From positions 1-64,000 of the forward strand of contig GL890583.1 of the NCBI GenBank assembly GCA_000209465.1: 64,000 nucleotides of DNA. The letters are read 5' to 3'. Positions 53,411 through 62,118 of the stretch are shown here, in pieces (the first letter of the stretch is position 1; every line of letters starts with the position of its first letter). The translations under genes and the position numbers were made by a program. This DNA comes from Lachnospiraceae oral taxon 107 str. F0167 (GTDB taxonomy: Bacteria; Bacillota; Clostridia; Lachnospirales; Lachnospiraceae). The notes under the pieces are model-generated. The model did no database searches and had not been told where the DNA came from. It saw only the letters and a list, made by a program, of their open reading frames with translations.

Positions 53411-55867
53411 ATGATGAACGCTAGGGAATTAAAAAAGGCTATAGAAGATAATGTAAAGGTTTTATACAGAAAGACTATAGATGAGGCAAGTAAGGAGCAG
53501 GTTTTTTATGCTCTTTCCTATGCCATAAAAGATACTATTATAGATGAATGGATAGCTACACATAAGGCTTATGATGCTCAGGATGCAAAGATTTTATACT
53601 ATTTGTCAATGGAGTTTTTGATAGGCAGGGCACTCGGCAATAATATAATAAACCTTGGTGCAAGAAAAGAAGTGGCAGAGGTTATGGAGGAGCTTGGATT
53701 TGATCTTTCCGATATAGAGGATCAGGAGAGTGATCCGGCACTTGGAAACGGCGGTCTTGGAAGACTGGCGGCATGTTTTCTTGATTCGCTTGCAACACTT
53801 AACTATCCGGCATACGGTTGTGGTATAAGATATCATTATGGTATGTTTAAGCAGAAGATAGAGAACGGATATCAAAGGGAAGTTCCTGATGATTGGATTA
53901 AGAACGGATATCCTTTTGAGGTAAAGAGAAGTGAATATTCATATATAGTTAAATTCGGCGGAAATGTCAGAGTTGAGAATGTGGACGGCAAGGAGAAGTT
54001 TATACATGAAAACTACGGTTCTGTAAAAGCGATTCCTTATGATATGCCTGTACTTGGATATGAGAACGGAATGGTGAATTCACTTCGTATCTGGGATGCG
54101 GAGGCTATTACAAACTTCAGCCTTGAGCAGTTTGACAGAGGTGATTATCAAAAAGCACTTGAGCAGGAAAATCTTGCAAAGACATTGGTAGAGGTGCTTT
54201 ATCCAAACGATAATCATTATGCAGGTAAGGAGCTCAGATTAAAGCAGCAGTATTTCTTTATTTCTGCAAGCCTTCAAAGAGCTCTTGATAAGTTTAAAGA
54301 AAATCACAGTGATATACATGATCTTCCAAAGAAGGTAGTATTCCAGTTAAATGATACTCATCCTACAGTAGCTATACCTGAGCTTATGAGACTTCTCTTG
54401 GATGAGGAAGGGTTAAGCTGGGATGATGCTTGGAAGATAACTACAGAGTGTATGGCATATACCAACCATACAATAATGGCAGAGGCACTTGAGAAATGGC
54501 CTATTGATTTGTTCAAGTCATTATTGCCTAGAGTTTATCAAATCGTAGATGAGATAAACAGAAGATTTGTAGAGCAGATAAAGTCAAAATACCCACATAA
54601 TTTTGCAGAAAAAGAAAAGAACATGGCAATACTCTATAACGGTCAGGTAAGAATGGCATATATGGCTATTGCTGCAGGATTTTCAGTAAACGGTGTTGCA
54701 AGACTGCATACAGAGATCTTAAAAAATCAGGAGCTGAAAGATTTCTATGAGATGATGCCTGATAAGTTCAACAACAAGACAAACGGTATTACTCAAAGAA
54801 GATTCCTTGCTCATGCAAATCCTCTCTTAACAGATTGGATTACAAAGAAGCTTGGAACAGATAAGTTTATTACTGATTTACTGCTTTTGGCAGGTCTTAA
54901 GGATTATCTGGATGATGAGACAGCTCTGGCTGAGTTCATGGAGATAAAGTATCAAAATAAATTAAAGCTTGTAAAGTATATAAAGGAGCACAATGGAATA
55001 GAAATTGATCCTGATTCTATCTTTGATGTACAGGTAAAGAGATTGCATGAGTATAAGCGTCAGCTTCTTAATATACTACATGTGATGTATCTTTATAATA
55101 AGCTTAAGAATGATGACAACTTTGATATGTATCCAAGAACATTTATATTCGGTGCCAAGGCGGCGGCAGGATACAAAAGAGCAAAGCAGACTATCAAGCT
55201 TATAAACTCTGTTGCGGATGTTATCAATAATGATAGGAGCATAAATGGAAAGATTAAAGTGGTCTTTATAGAGGATTACAAGGTTTCAAGTGCTGAAATC
55301 ATCTTTGCGGCGGCTGATGTCAGTGAGCAGATTTCCACGGCAAGTAAAGAGGCTTCAGGTACGGGAAATATGAAATTTATGCTTAACGGTGCGCCTACCA
55401 TAGGAACTATGGACGGTGCAAATGTTGAGATAGTTGAAGAAGTAGGTCATGAAAACGCATTTATCTTCGGACTTTCTTCAGATGAGGTAATTGCATACGA
55501 GAAGAATAATGAATATGATCCGATGACTATATTTAACAGTGACAGTGAGATCAGAACAGTGCTTATGCAGCTTGTAAACGGATTCTATTCTCCGAATAAT
55601 ACTGAGGAGTTTAGAGAAATCTATGATTCACTTTTAAAGAAGCAGGGGAATGACAGAGCGGATACATACTTTATTCTTAAAGACTTTAGAAGTTATGCGG
55701 TGGCTCATGATGAGGTGGATAAGGCTTACAGAGACCAAAAGAGATGGGCAAAGATGGCGCTTACACAGACTGCAAATGTAGGTAAGTTCTCATCTGACAG
55801 AACTATAGAAGAATATGTAAGAGATATTTGGCATTTGAGTAAATTAAGGTTGGATAATGCAAAATAA
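53411..55867 (+). CDS. glgP: glycogen/starch phosphorylase
   Basis: This 818-aa GT35 phosphorylase releases glucose-1-phosphate from alpha-1,4-glucans. The N-terminal YLSMEFLIGRALGNN (about residues 58-72), the QLNDTHPTVAIPELMRLL region (about 312-329) and the PLP-lysine motif EASGTGNMKFMLNG (about 650-663) are all present. A second ATG 3 nt later is an equally possible start. Its 3' end overlaps the next gene by 11 nt. Confidence 0.96.
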   Translation: MMNARELKKAIEDNVKVLYRKTIDEASKEQVFYALSYAIKDTIIDEWIATHKAYDAQDAKILYYLSMEFLIGRALGNNIINLGARKEVAEVMEELGFDLSDIEDQESDPALGNGGLGRLAACFLDSLATLNYPAYGCGIRYHYGMFKQKIENGYQREVPDDWIKNGYPFEVKRSEYSYIVKFGGNVRVENVDGKEKFIHENYGSVKAIPYDMPVLGYENGMVNSLRIWDAEAITNFSLEQFDRGDYQKALEQENLAKTLVEVLYPNDNHYAGKELRLKQQYFFISASLQRALDKFKENHSDIHDLPKKVVFQLNDTHPTVAIPELMRLLLDEEGLSWDDAWKITTECMAYTNHTIMAEALEKWPIDLFKSLLPRVYQIVDEINRRFVEQIKSKYPHNFAEKEKNMAILYNGQVRMAYMAIAAGFSVNGVARLHTEILKNQELKDFYEMMPDKFNNKTNGITQRRFLAHANPLLTDWITKKLGTDKFITDLLLLAGLKDYLDDETALAEFMEIKYQNKLKLVKYIKEHNGIEIDPDSIFDVQVKRLHEYKRQLLNILHVMYLYNKLKNDDNFDMYPRTFIFGAKAAAGYKRAKQTIKLINSVADVINNDRSINGKIKVVFIEDYKVSSAEIIFAAADVSEQISTASKEASGTGNMKFMLNGAPTIGTMDGANVEIVEEVGHENAFIFGLSSDEVIAYEKNNEYDPMTIFNSDSEIRTVLMQLVNGFYSPNNTEEFREIYDSLLKKQGNDRADTYFILKDFRSYAVAHDEVDKAYRDQKRWAKMALTQTANVGKFSSDRTIEEYVRDIWHLSKLRLDNAK

Positions 55868-56651
55868 AAAAATTTTCAGTTTTGATATTGATATGACATT
55901 GCTTGATCATAAAGATTATAAGATCATTCCCTCCGCTCTTTCAGCTATAGAAAGCTTAAGAGAGCAGGGGCATATCATAGTCCTTGCTACAGGTAGAAAT
56001 CCTGAAAACAGCGACAGCAGGCAATTCGTTGATATAGTAAATCCTGATGCTATGATTGGATTAAACGGAACATTGGTAAAGGTGGGAGAAGAAAAAATCT
56101 TTGAACATTTCTTTGATAAGGATGTTTTAAGAGGTCTGGCAAAATATGTAGAGGGCAAGGAATGCTCTATAGGGCTTACCCTTGAAGATAAGGATTATTT
56201 TTTTAATCCACATATAATTGATGCATATGATATTAAAAGATGGGGACAGCACTTTAGAAAGTTTTGTCCGGCTGAAGAATTGTTTGACCTGCCTATAAGA
56301 ACATTGACTTATATAGGACCAGTTGAAGGTGCAAAGGATATAGAAAAGAAATTTCCCACTTTGAAACTACCGCTCTTTGCCGGAATGTTCGGAGCTGATG
56401 TTGTAGAAAAGGTTGCAAGCAAGGCGGAAGGACTAAAACGCCTGTGTAATTACTTCGGTGTTGATTTAAAAGATACGGTTTCATTCGGAGATTCTATGAA
56501 TGATAAGGAAATCTTGGAGGAATCGGGACTTGGTATAGCCATGGGCAATTCCATAGAGGAATTAAAACAATATGCAGACTATGTCACAGATAATATAGCG
56601 GATGATGGAGTTTTTAACGCATTAAAAAAATTCGGATTTATAAATATTTAA
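55857..56651 (+). CDS. Cof-type HAD phosphatase
   Basis: This is a 264-aa HAD IIB (Cof) hydrolase. Motif I is FSFDIDMTLLDH (about residues 7-18), motif II lies near VLATGRNPENS (about 41-51), and SFGDSMNDKEIL (about 211-222) is motif IV. Substrates of this family are sugar phosphates or nucleotides; overlap with glgP points to sugar phosphate, a guess from position only. Confidence 0.88.
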   Translation: MQNKKIFSFDIDMTLLDHKDYKIIPSALSAIESLREQGHIIVLATGRNPENSDSRQFVDIVNPDAMIGLNGTLVKVGEEKIFEHFFDKDVLRGLAKYVEGKECSIGLTLEDKDYFFNPHIIDAYDIKRWGQHFRKFCPAEELFDLPIRTLTYIGPVEGAKDIEKKFPTLKLPLFAGMFGADVVEKVASKAEGLKRLCNYFGVDLKDTVSFGDSMNDKEILEESGLGIAMGNSIEELKQYADYVTDNIADDGVFNALKKFGFINI

Positions 56652-56749
56652 TATATTAGGCGTAACAGTTTGCCATGGGCAGATATCGGTTTGGAATTCT
56701 CATACAGATATATGGCGGCTTTTGGCAGGGCTGTTACAAAAGGAGCATT

Positions 56750-58527
56750 ATGAAACAGACGATTGTTGATTTAAGAAGAGTAATGCAAAGAGAGGGGATA
56801 GACGCATGGATATCCCCTTCTTCTGATGCACATCAAAGTGAATATCCTACAGAATATGATAAATGCAGAAGGTTTCTTAGCGGATTTACCGGAAGTGCGG
56901 GTACACTTCTTGTAATGAAGGAAGAGGCCTTTCTTTGGACAGACGGAAGATATTTTTTACAGGCGGAAAATGAGCTTAAAGATAGCGGTATAACTCTTAT
57001 GAAAATGGGAGAGCCGGGAGTACCAGGTCTTGATGAACTTTTGGAAGAGAAGATGAAAAAAGATGAAGTACTTGGATTTAACGGTTCACTTCTTAGTTTC
57101 TCCGAAGGAAAAGTAATTGCAGGAAAGGTCGTAAAAAACGGTGTAAAGCTTGCTATCGGAAAAGAACTCACTGATGAAGTTTGGACTGACAGACCGAAAA
57201 GACCTCATACAAAAGTCTTTATTTTAGAAGAAAAGTATGCAGGAAAATCAGCGGCAAAAAAGATAAGTGAAGTAAGAGAGAGAATGAAAGGAAGGGATCT
57301 TTTGATAGTATCTTCACTTTCAGATATTGCATGGCTAACAAATCTTAGAGCCTTTGATATAAAATGTAATCCTTTATTTTTATCTTATTTTATCCTTGAA
57401 ACAGATAAGGCAACATTATTTATTCAAGAAGAGGCACTTAGTGAGGAAGTGAGAAAATATCTGGCTGGGAACGGTATAGATATAAAGCCATATGACAGCT
57501 TTGATGAAAATGTTGCTGATATTAAAAATAAGCAGATAATGTTTGATGAGGCGGATGTAAGCTATAAGACATTTATCTCGATAAGCAAAAAAGAAAATGC
57601 AAATAAGCTCTACAGTGTACTAAGCCCGGTAACCCATCTAAAGAACATTAAAAATGATATTGAGATTTTAAATATGAAAAAATCCCATATCAGAGACGGT
57701 GTATATATGGCTAAGTATATGTACCTGATAAAAAACAGATGAAAGAGGGGGCAAAGTTTACAGAAAAGACCGCATCAGATATTCTGGATAATTTAAGAAA
57801 AGAGGATGAACTCTTCCTTGATTTAAGCTTCCCTACTATCTCAGGTTATGCAGAGAATGGTGCAATCGTTCATTATGAAGCGGAGTATGAGACAGCAAAG
57901 CAGATGGAGGCAAAGGGATTATACCTATTTGACTCAGGTGCTACATATAAGGACGGCACTACCGATGTAACAAGAACAATTTCTCTTGGAGAAAACACAT
58001 ATGAAGAGAAGCTTCACTATACCTTGGTAACCATCGGTATGCTAAGACTTTTAAATACTACATTTAGAAGAGGTGCTATAGGTGCATGCCTTGATATAAA
58101 GGCAAGAGAAGCACTTTGGGATTACGGGCTTGACTACAATCATGGCACCGGACATGGTGTTGGATTTGTAAATACTGTACATGAAGCACCTACATCCATA
58201 AGAAACAAGATAAACAAAGATGTATATAGAAATCTTGAGTTTGAGCCGGGTATGGTAATGAGTGATGAGCCCGGAGTATATATAAGCGGTAAACATGGTA
58301 TCCGAATGGAAATTTTGATGAATGTTGTAGAAAAGCAGGAAGGTTTCCTCGGATTTGAAAGTCTGACCGTAGCGCCTATAGACAGTGAACCGCTTTTAGT
58401 AGATGTAATGACGAAGAAAGATATAGAGTTTTATAATAAGTATCAAAAACAGGTCTATGATTCCATATCCTATGGACTTAGTGAAGAAGAGAAAGCATGG
58501 CTGAAGGAATTAACAAAAGAAATATAA
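56750..58527 (+). pseudogene. Xaa-Pro aminopeptidase split by a -1 frameshift
   Basis: Two frames encode one M24-type Xaa-Pro aminopeptidase of the usual length (about 590 aa). The N-terminal part (56750-57742; creatinase-like, ends LIKNR then TGA) and the catalytic part (57739-58527) join without loss if the ribosome or a corrected sequence shifts by -1 at 57730-57736. The second part keeps all metal ligands: DSGATYKDGTTDVTRT (two Asp), GTGHGVG (His), SDEPGVY and GIRMEI (two Glu). Start 56750 is supported by AAGGAG. The break is either a mutation or sequencing error in an A run, or a programmed frameshift. Confidence 0.85.
57730..57736 (+). other. A-AAA-AAC slippery heptamer at the frame break
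   Basis: In the first frame the codons read ATA-AAA-AAC-AGA-TGA, so the heptamer A-AAA-AAC is in the phase required for -1 slippage, two codons before the stop. The -1 frame continues CAG-ATG-AAA into the catalytic domain. A missing A in the six-A run explains the same break equally well. Confidence 0.5.
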
Positions 58528-59681
58528 AAGCTTCAAAGGAGCAAAAATGTGCAGTCGCCAAAAAATGTGGCGGCTGCGATTATATAAACAGTCCATATAA
58601 TAAGCATGTTAAGGAGAAACTTGAACTTGCAAATAAATTAATAAAAAAATACGGTAAATTTGACGGGATAATCTCAATGAGCAATCCCTATCATTATAGG
58701 AACAAAGTAAGTGCGGTTTTCGGCTTTGAAAACAAGAAAATCATTGCAGGAACTTATGAAAAGAACTCCCACAGAGTTGTCGATACAAAAAGCTGCCTGA
58801 TTGAAGATAAAAAAGCAAGTGCGATTATTCAGACTATAAAGAAGATGTGCATATCATTTAAAATAAAGGCATATGATGAGGATAGCGGCTTCGGATTCTT
58901 ACGCCATGTACTGATTCGTGTAGGTAAAAAAAGCGGCCAGATCATGGTGGTTTTGGTGACCTCAAATGTAATCTTCCCAAATAAGAATGCCTTTATAAAG
59001 GTATTAAGAGGAGAGCATCCCGAGATAACCACCATAGTGCAGAATGTAAATAATAAAAATACCAGTATGGTACTTGGTGACAGGGAAATAGTGATGTATG
59101 GTAAGGGATACATCACAGATGAACTCTGCGGCCTTACATTTAAGATCTCACCGAAGTCATTCTATCAGGTAAACAGAGAGCAGACCGAAAAACTCTACTC
59201 TCAGGCAATAGAGTATGCCGGTTTGGAGGGTGATGAAGTATTACTTGATGCCTACTCGGGAATAGGCACTATCGGGCTTATAGCTTCAAAGTCCGTAAAG
59301 GAAGTAATATCTGTAGAACTTAATAAAGATGCCCACAAAGATGCCATTACCAATGCCAAGATAAATAATATAAAGAATGTGAAGTTCTATAATGCAGATG
59401 CAACCGCATTTATAAACGACCTGGCGGCAGCCGGGGAAAAGATAGATGTGGTAATCCTTGATCCCCCAAGAACAGGCTCTACAGAGGAGTTTATAGCTGC
59501 AGTAGGCAGATTAAAGCCTAAAAAGGTAGTATATGTGTCCTGCAATCCGGAGACACTGGCTAGGGATCTGGAAAGCTTTAAAAGGCAGAGGTATGGGTTT
59601 GAGAAGGGGATGGTGTTTGATTGCTTTTGTCATACGAGGCATGCGGAGGTCGTGGTATTGATGTCAAGGAAAGATAAATAA
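58497..59681 (+). CDS. 23S rRNA / tRNA (uracil-5-)-methyltransferase, RlmD/TrmA family
   Basis: This 394-aa SAM-dependent RNA m5U methyltransferase has an N-terminal Fe-S motif (CAVAKKCGGCDY, about residues 18-29), the SAM motif DAYSGIGTIGL (about 252-262), DPPRTGS (about 322-328) and the catalytic cysteine in YVSCNPETLARDL (about 343-355). It overlaps the aminopeptidase reading frame by 31 nt. It lacks the TRAM domain at the N-terminus, so it is shorter than RumA. Whether it acts on rRNA or tRNA cannot be told. Confidence 0.9.
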   Translation: MAEGINKRNIKASKEQKCAVAKKCGGCDYINSPYNKHVKEKLELANKLIKKYGKFDGIISMSNPYHYRNKVSAVFGFENKKIIAGTYEKNSHRVVDTKSCLIEDKKASAIIQTIKKMCISFKIKAYDEDSGFGFLRHVLIRVGKKSGQIMVVLVTSNVIFPNKNAFIKVLRGEHPEITTIVQNVNNKNTSMVLGDREIVMYGKGYITDELCGLTFKISPKSFYQVNREQTEKLYSQAIEYAGLEGDEVLLDAYSGIGTIGLIASKSVKEVISVELNKDAHKDAITNAKINNIKNVKFYNADATAFINDLAAAGEKIDVVILDPPRTGSTEEFIAAVGRLKPKKVVYVSCNPETLARDLESFKRQRYGFEKGMVFDCFCHTRHAEVVVLMSRKDK

Positions 59682-59948
59682 GAACCAGAATGCGGCGTAT
59701 TTCCAGCTTTTTCGGTAGTTATGAGGTAAGGTCTGACCTCTGAAAAGGCTCGGTTATTTTATATGGAAACATATCTACTGCGAAAATGTGTGTCAGGTTG
59801 TGACCTCGGATTAGATAACGTAAATTGAGTTAGTGGATTAGATGTCGGGCATTTTTGAGCAAGAGCTGAAAACTGGCAACAAATCCGGCAACTCGATAGT
59901 AAAGGCATTTTCGAGCAGTGGAATAGATGTCGGGAGGTGAAGACAGAA
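59682..59948 (+). repeat. non-coding region with dispersed short repeats before the YaaC-like gene
   Basis: AGTGGATTAGATGTCGGG (59832-59849) recurs with one mismatch at 59917-59934. GCATTTTTGAGCA (59849-59861) recurs with one mismatch at 59905-59917. A related inverted copy lies at 59771-59789, and a partial GGATTAGAT lies between them. The arrangement looks like the edge of a mobile or accessory segment. Confidence 0.6.
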
Positions 59949-60995
59949 ATGTTCAAAGATATATGCATCAATAACAAATCGTGTGAATTGATGAAATCAG
60001 TGAATAGACCTAAATATGGCAGTAGAACAATACTAACGGATTCATGTTGGGAATATGTAGCTTTGTTTTTGAAGCGTCAATCAATATCTGGAGCAAGTGA
60101 TGCCTTATTTTATTGGGAACAGGCGCATAGTTTTTATTTAGCGTCACAGGAACTTCCAGATAACGCACGACCATTAACATCATATTATTGTATTTTAAAT
60201 GCAGCTAAGGCCTTATTGCGATATAAAGGTGTTGATGATAGTAGATTAAAAAACCATGGAATATCGTCTGTTAGAGATGATACTAATAAGACAAATATAA
60301 AAGAGGCTTGTACATCGATAAAAGGCGCTGGAGTTTTACCTGAGCTGTCAATATATTACGGACATAATATAGTCACAGGCCATTACACAATGGCGGAATT
60401 ACTTTATAATATTCCATGTGTTCATAGAGCATATTGCATTACTTTTTCCAAACCGGAGATATTTGTTCCTATCAGCAAGCCTGTGTTCGTAAAAAAAGAC
60501 AACTCTAAGGAAGCATGGATTAAATTCGAAGTTTCTGGAAGGTATGCAAATGCTAAGGCTCTTAAGAACTTGCCATCGAAGTTTGAGAGAGACCTAGGTG
60601 TTGATGATAAATATGTTATAAGAATGAAAAAAAGATTCAATTGGGATATTCACAAGCTAATTGAGGAGCGTAAAAAAGCACTAAATAAATATCACGAAAA
60701 GACTAGAGGCTATCTTTTTTACATATTTGGTGAGACAAAATTATGGTACATAAAAAAAGAAGTTTCAGGTAATGACAACTTAGCAAATATGCCATCGACT
60801 GTATTGATTTTTGCTGTGTTTCATTGGATAAGTGAATTGGTCAGATATAATCCGAAATTATTTAGCAAATACATGAAGTCAAAACAGAACTGGTTGTTAC
60901 ATGAATTCATTAATAATGCATTAGACCAATTTGTAGATGAGGTAGGATGTGAAATAACTGGTGAAGATATCATGTGTACCGGATACAGAAAATGA
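59949..60995 (+). CDS. YaaC-like protein
   Basis: This 348-aa protein has the YaaC-family core FYWEQAHSFYLASQELPDNARPLTSYYCILNAAKALL (spread over about residues 54-90) and a C-terminal HWISELVRYNPKLF...NWLLHEFINNALDQF segment. The B. subtilis YaaC has no established function; the fold is helical and resembles HEPN-like proteins, so RNase or abortive-type activity is possible but unproven. ATG 59949 is used; a GTG at 59937 overlaps the GGGAGGTG site. It stands alone between repeats and a terminator, in an accessory segment. Confidence 0.7.
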   Translation: MFKDICINNKSCELMKSVNRPKYGSRTILTDSCWEYVALFLKRQSISGASDALFYWEQAHSFYLASQELPDNARPLTSYYCILNAAKALLRYKGVDDSRLKNHGISSVRDDTNKTNIKEACTSIKGAGVLPELSIYYGHNIVTGHYTMAELLYNIPCVHRAYCITFSKPEIFVPISKPVFVKKDNSKEAWIKFEVSGRYANAKALKNLPSKFERDLGVDDKYVIRMKKRFNWDIHKLIEERKKALNKYHEKTRGYLFYIFGETKLWYIKKEVSGNDNLANMPSTVLIFAVFHWISELVRYNPKLFSKYMKSKQNWLLHEFINNALDQFVDEVGCEITGEDIMCTGYRK

Positions 60996-61011
60996 CATAA
61001 ATAACTCATAT

Positions 61012-61047
61012 AAACCCTCTCGGTTATTATAGCCGAGAGGGTTTTTG
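61012..61047 (+). terminator. intrinsic terminator after the YaaC-like gene
   Basis: AAACCCTCTCGG (61012-61023) pairs with CCGAGAGGGTTT (61033-61044), then T's. This is one of the strongest terminators in the window. Confidence 0.92.
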
Positions 61048-61097
61048 TGAAAAAAGCTCATTAATAAAAATATTACAAGTTTCAGTAATAGAAGGTA

Positions 61098-61126
61098 TTG
61101 ATATTTGAATTGAGAGATAGTATAAT
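61098..61126 (+). promoter_or_regulatory. promoter of the small-protein operon
   Basis: TTGATA (61098-61103) and TATAAT (61121-61126) have a 17-bp spacer, 47 bp before the first start codon. It supports real expression of the next three small genes. Confidence 0.75.
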
Positions 61127-61172
61127 TATTATAGACACTGATAATAAAGATTACTAAAAAGAGGTGATAAGA

Positions 61173-61655
61173 ATGCTTATTTCTAAGAATATACAAATCG
61201 AATTTGCTGATTCGACAATAAAAGCCATTGATGCCATTCATGATATAAGAGAAGGCGTCAGGAGTGCATCGTTGAATCTTTATTCGAGATACGGTGTGCA
61301 GATACAGACCCCGATGGTTTATGGTGACGATAAGGTGGTAGTAGAAGTCAAAATTCCAAAAGAAATTGTGGGCACATTTGCAATAGGCCCTCATTTAAAA
61401 GGTGTTGCTGCATATTTACTTAAGCAATGTAATGGTAGATATGATGATTATCTTGTAGGAAAACGCTTATTGAGCTATACAGAAATTGCAGCACCTGATG
61501 CGTCTGAAAATAAATTCCGTATGGAAGATAGACTGGAGGCTGTTTCAAAGTTCGCAAAATTGCTTGAAAGGTCTGATGAAGAAGCCATGGATGCGATTAG
61601 TAAAATATTGATGATAATAAAGGAGGTTAACCAAAATGATATTACAAGTATTTAA
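61173..61655 (+). CDS. unknown protein, first gene of a three-gene operon
   Basis: This is a 160-aa protein not matched to a known family. It has no signal peptide or membrane helix. A mixed alpha/beta N-terminal half contains GDDKVVVEVKIPKEIVG, the middle reads GPHLKGVAAYLLKQCNG, and the C-terminal about 50 residues look helical. ATG 61173 is chosen because GAGGTG is 6 nt upstream. Its last 20 nt overlap the next gene, so the two are translationally coupled. It has a good promoter upstream. Confidence 0.65.
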   Translation: MLISKNIQIEFADSTIKAIDAIHDIREGVRSASLNLYSRYGVQIQTPMVYGDDKVVVEVKIPKEIVGTFAIGPHLKGVAAYLLKQCNGRYDDYLVGKRLLSYTEIAAPDASENKFRMEDRLEAVSKFAKLLERSDEEAMDAISKILMIIKEVNQNDITSI

Positions 61656-61818
61656 AAGCGTTGGTAATACATTGAGTATAGCTGACGCGTATACGGCATT
61701 GATTTCGCTATATTCTAATCAAATTTATCCAACGAAAAAGGCTGCAGGTTCTCTAGGCGGAGCAGTAAATGGTGGTACGATTATATTGAAAAATGGTTAT
61801 TATATGAGAGTGAGGTAA
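61636..61818 (+). CDS. 60-aa small protein of unknown function
   Basis: The 60 residues include a Gly/Ala-rich centre (AAGSLGGAVNGGTIIL) and a short basic end (YYMRVR). A perfect AGGAGG (61621-61626) is 9 nt before the ATG, which makes translation likely although the gene is small. It overlaps the previous gene by 20 nt and is followed 3 nt later by another 60-codon gene. A bacteriocin-like or structural peptide is conceivable but not supported by motifs. Confidence 0.55.
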   Translation: MILQVFKSVGNTLSIADAYTALISLYSNQIYPTKKAAGSLGGAVNGGTIILKNGYYMRVR

Positions 61819-61821
61819 AAT

Positions 61822-62004
61822 ATGTATAATACATACGCAGATAATTTGACATACGGAGCATCGGAATTAGCAAAGAGAAGTAGTGTATCTGTATCCCTAT
61901 CAGGGTGGCCAGCTGCTTTTGCAATAATGTCGATTCCATTATCTGTTGTCGCAATATATGCAATAAAAGAATGCTTAAGCGAAATCAGTAGTGGGTTTGA
62001 CTAA
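61822..62004 (+). CDS. 60-aa membrane peptide, possibly truncated by the IS
   Basis: The 60 residues include one probable membrane helix (about residues 29-50: WPAAFAIMSIPLSVVAIYAI). A GAGGT site overlaps the end of the previous gene. The last about eight codons (SEISSGFD) are written by a copy of the ISL3-type terminal repeat beginning at 61981, so the original C-terminus may be lost. It could be a holin-, toxin- or immunity-type peptide; there is no evidence beyond size and helix. Confidence 0.5.
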   Translation: MYNTYADNLTYGASELAKRSSVSVSLSGWPAAFAIMSIPLSVVAIYAIKECLSEISSGFD

Positions 62005-62031
62005 AATGCGCAACGAAATCAGTCGTGGGTC
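61981..62031. repeat. two copies of the IS terminal-repeat motif, left side
   Basis: GAAATCAGT-x-GTGGGT occurs at 61981-61996 and again at 62015-62030. Its complement resembles GACCCCGAGTGATTTT at the right end (63632-63647). Either copy may mark the left end of the ISL3-type element. Confidence 0.55.
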
Positions 62032-62046
62032 AATCATATACAAAAT

Positions 62047-62092
62047 AAGGATATCTATGTCATCATAGCTGGTGACTAAGATATCCTTTTTT
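62047..62092. terminator. hairpin terminator at the left side of the IS
   Basis: AAGGATATCT (62047-62056) pairs with AGATATCCTT (62079-62088), followed by T's on the plus strand. It would stop the small-protein operon. Confidence 0.75.
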
Positions 62093-62118
62093 AGAAAAGA
62101 TTGAAGTATGGTTTGATT

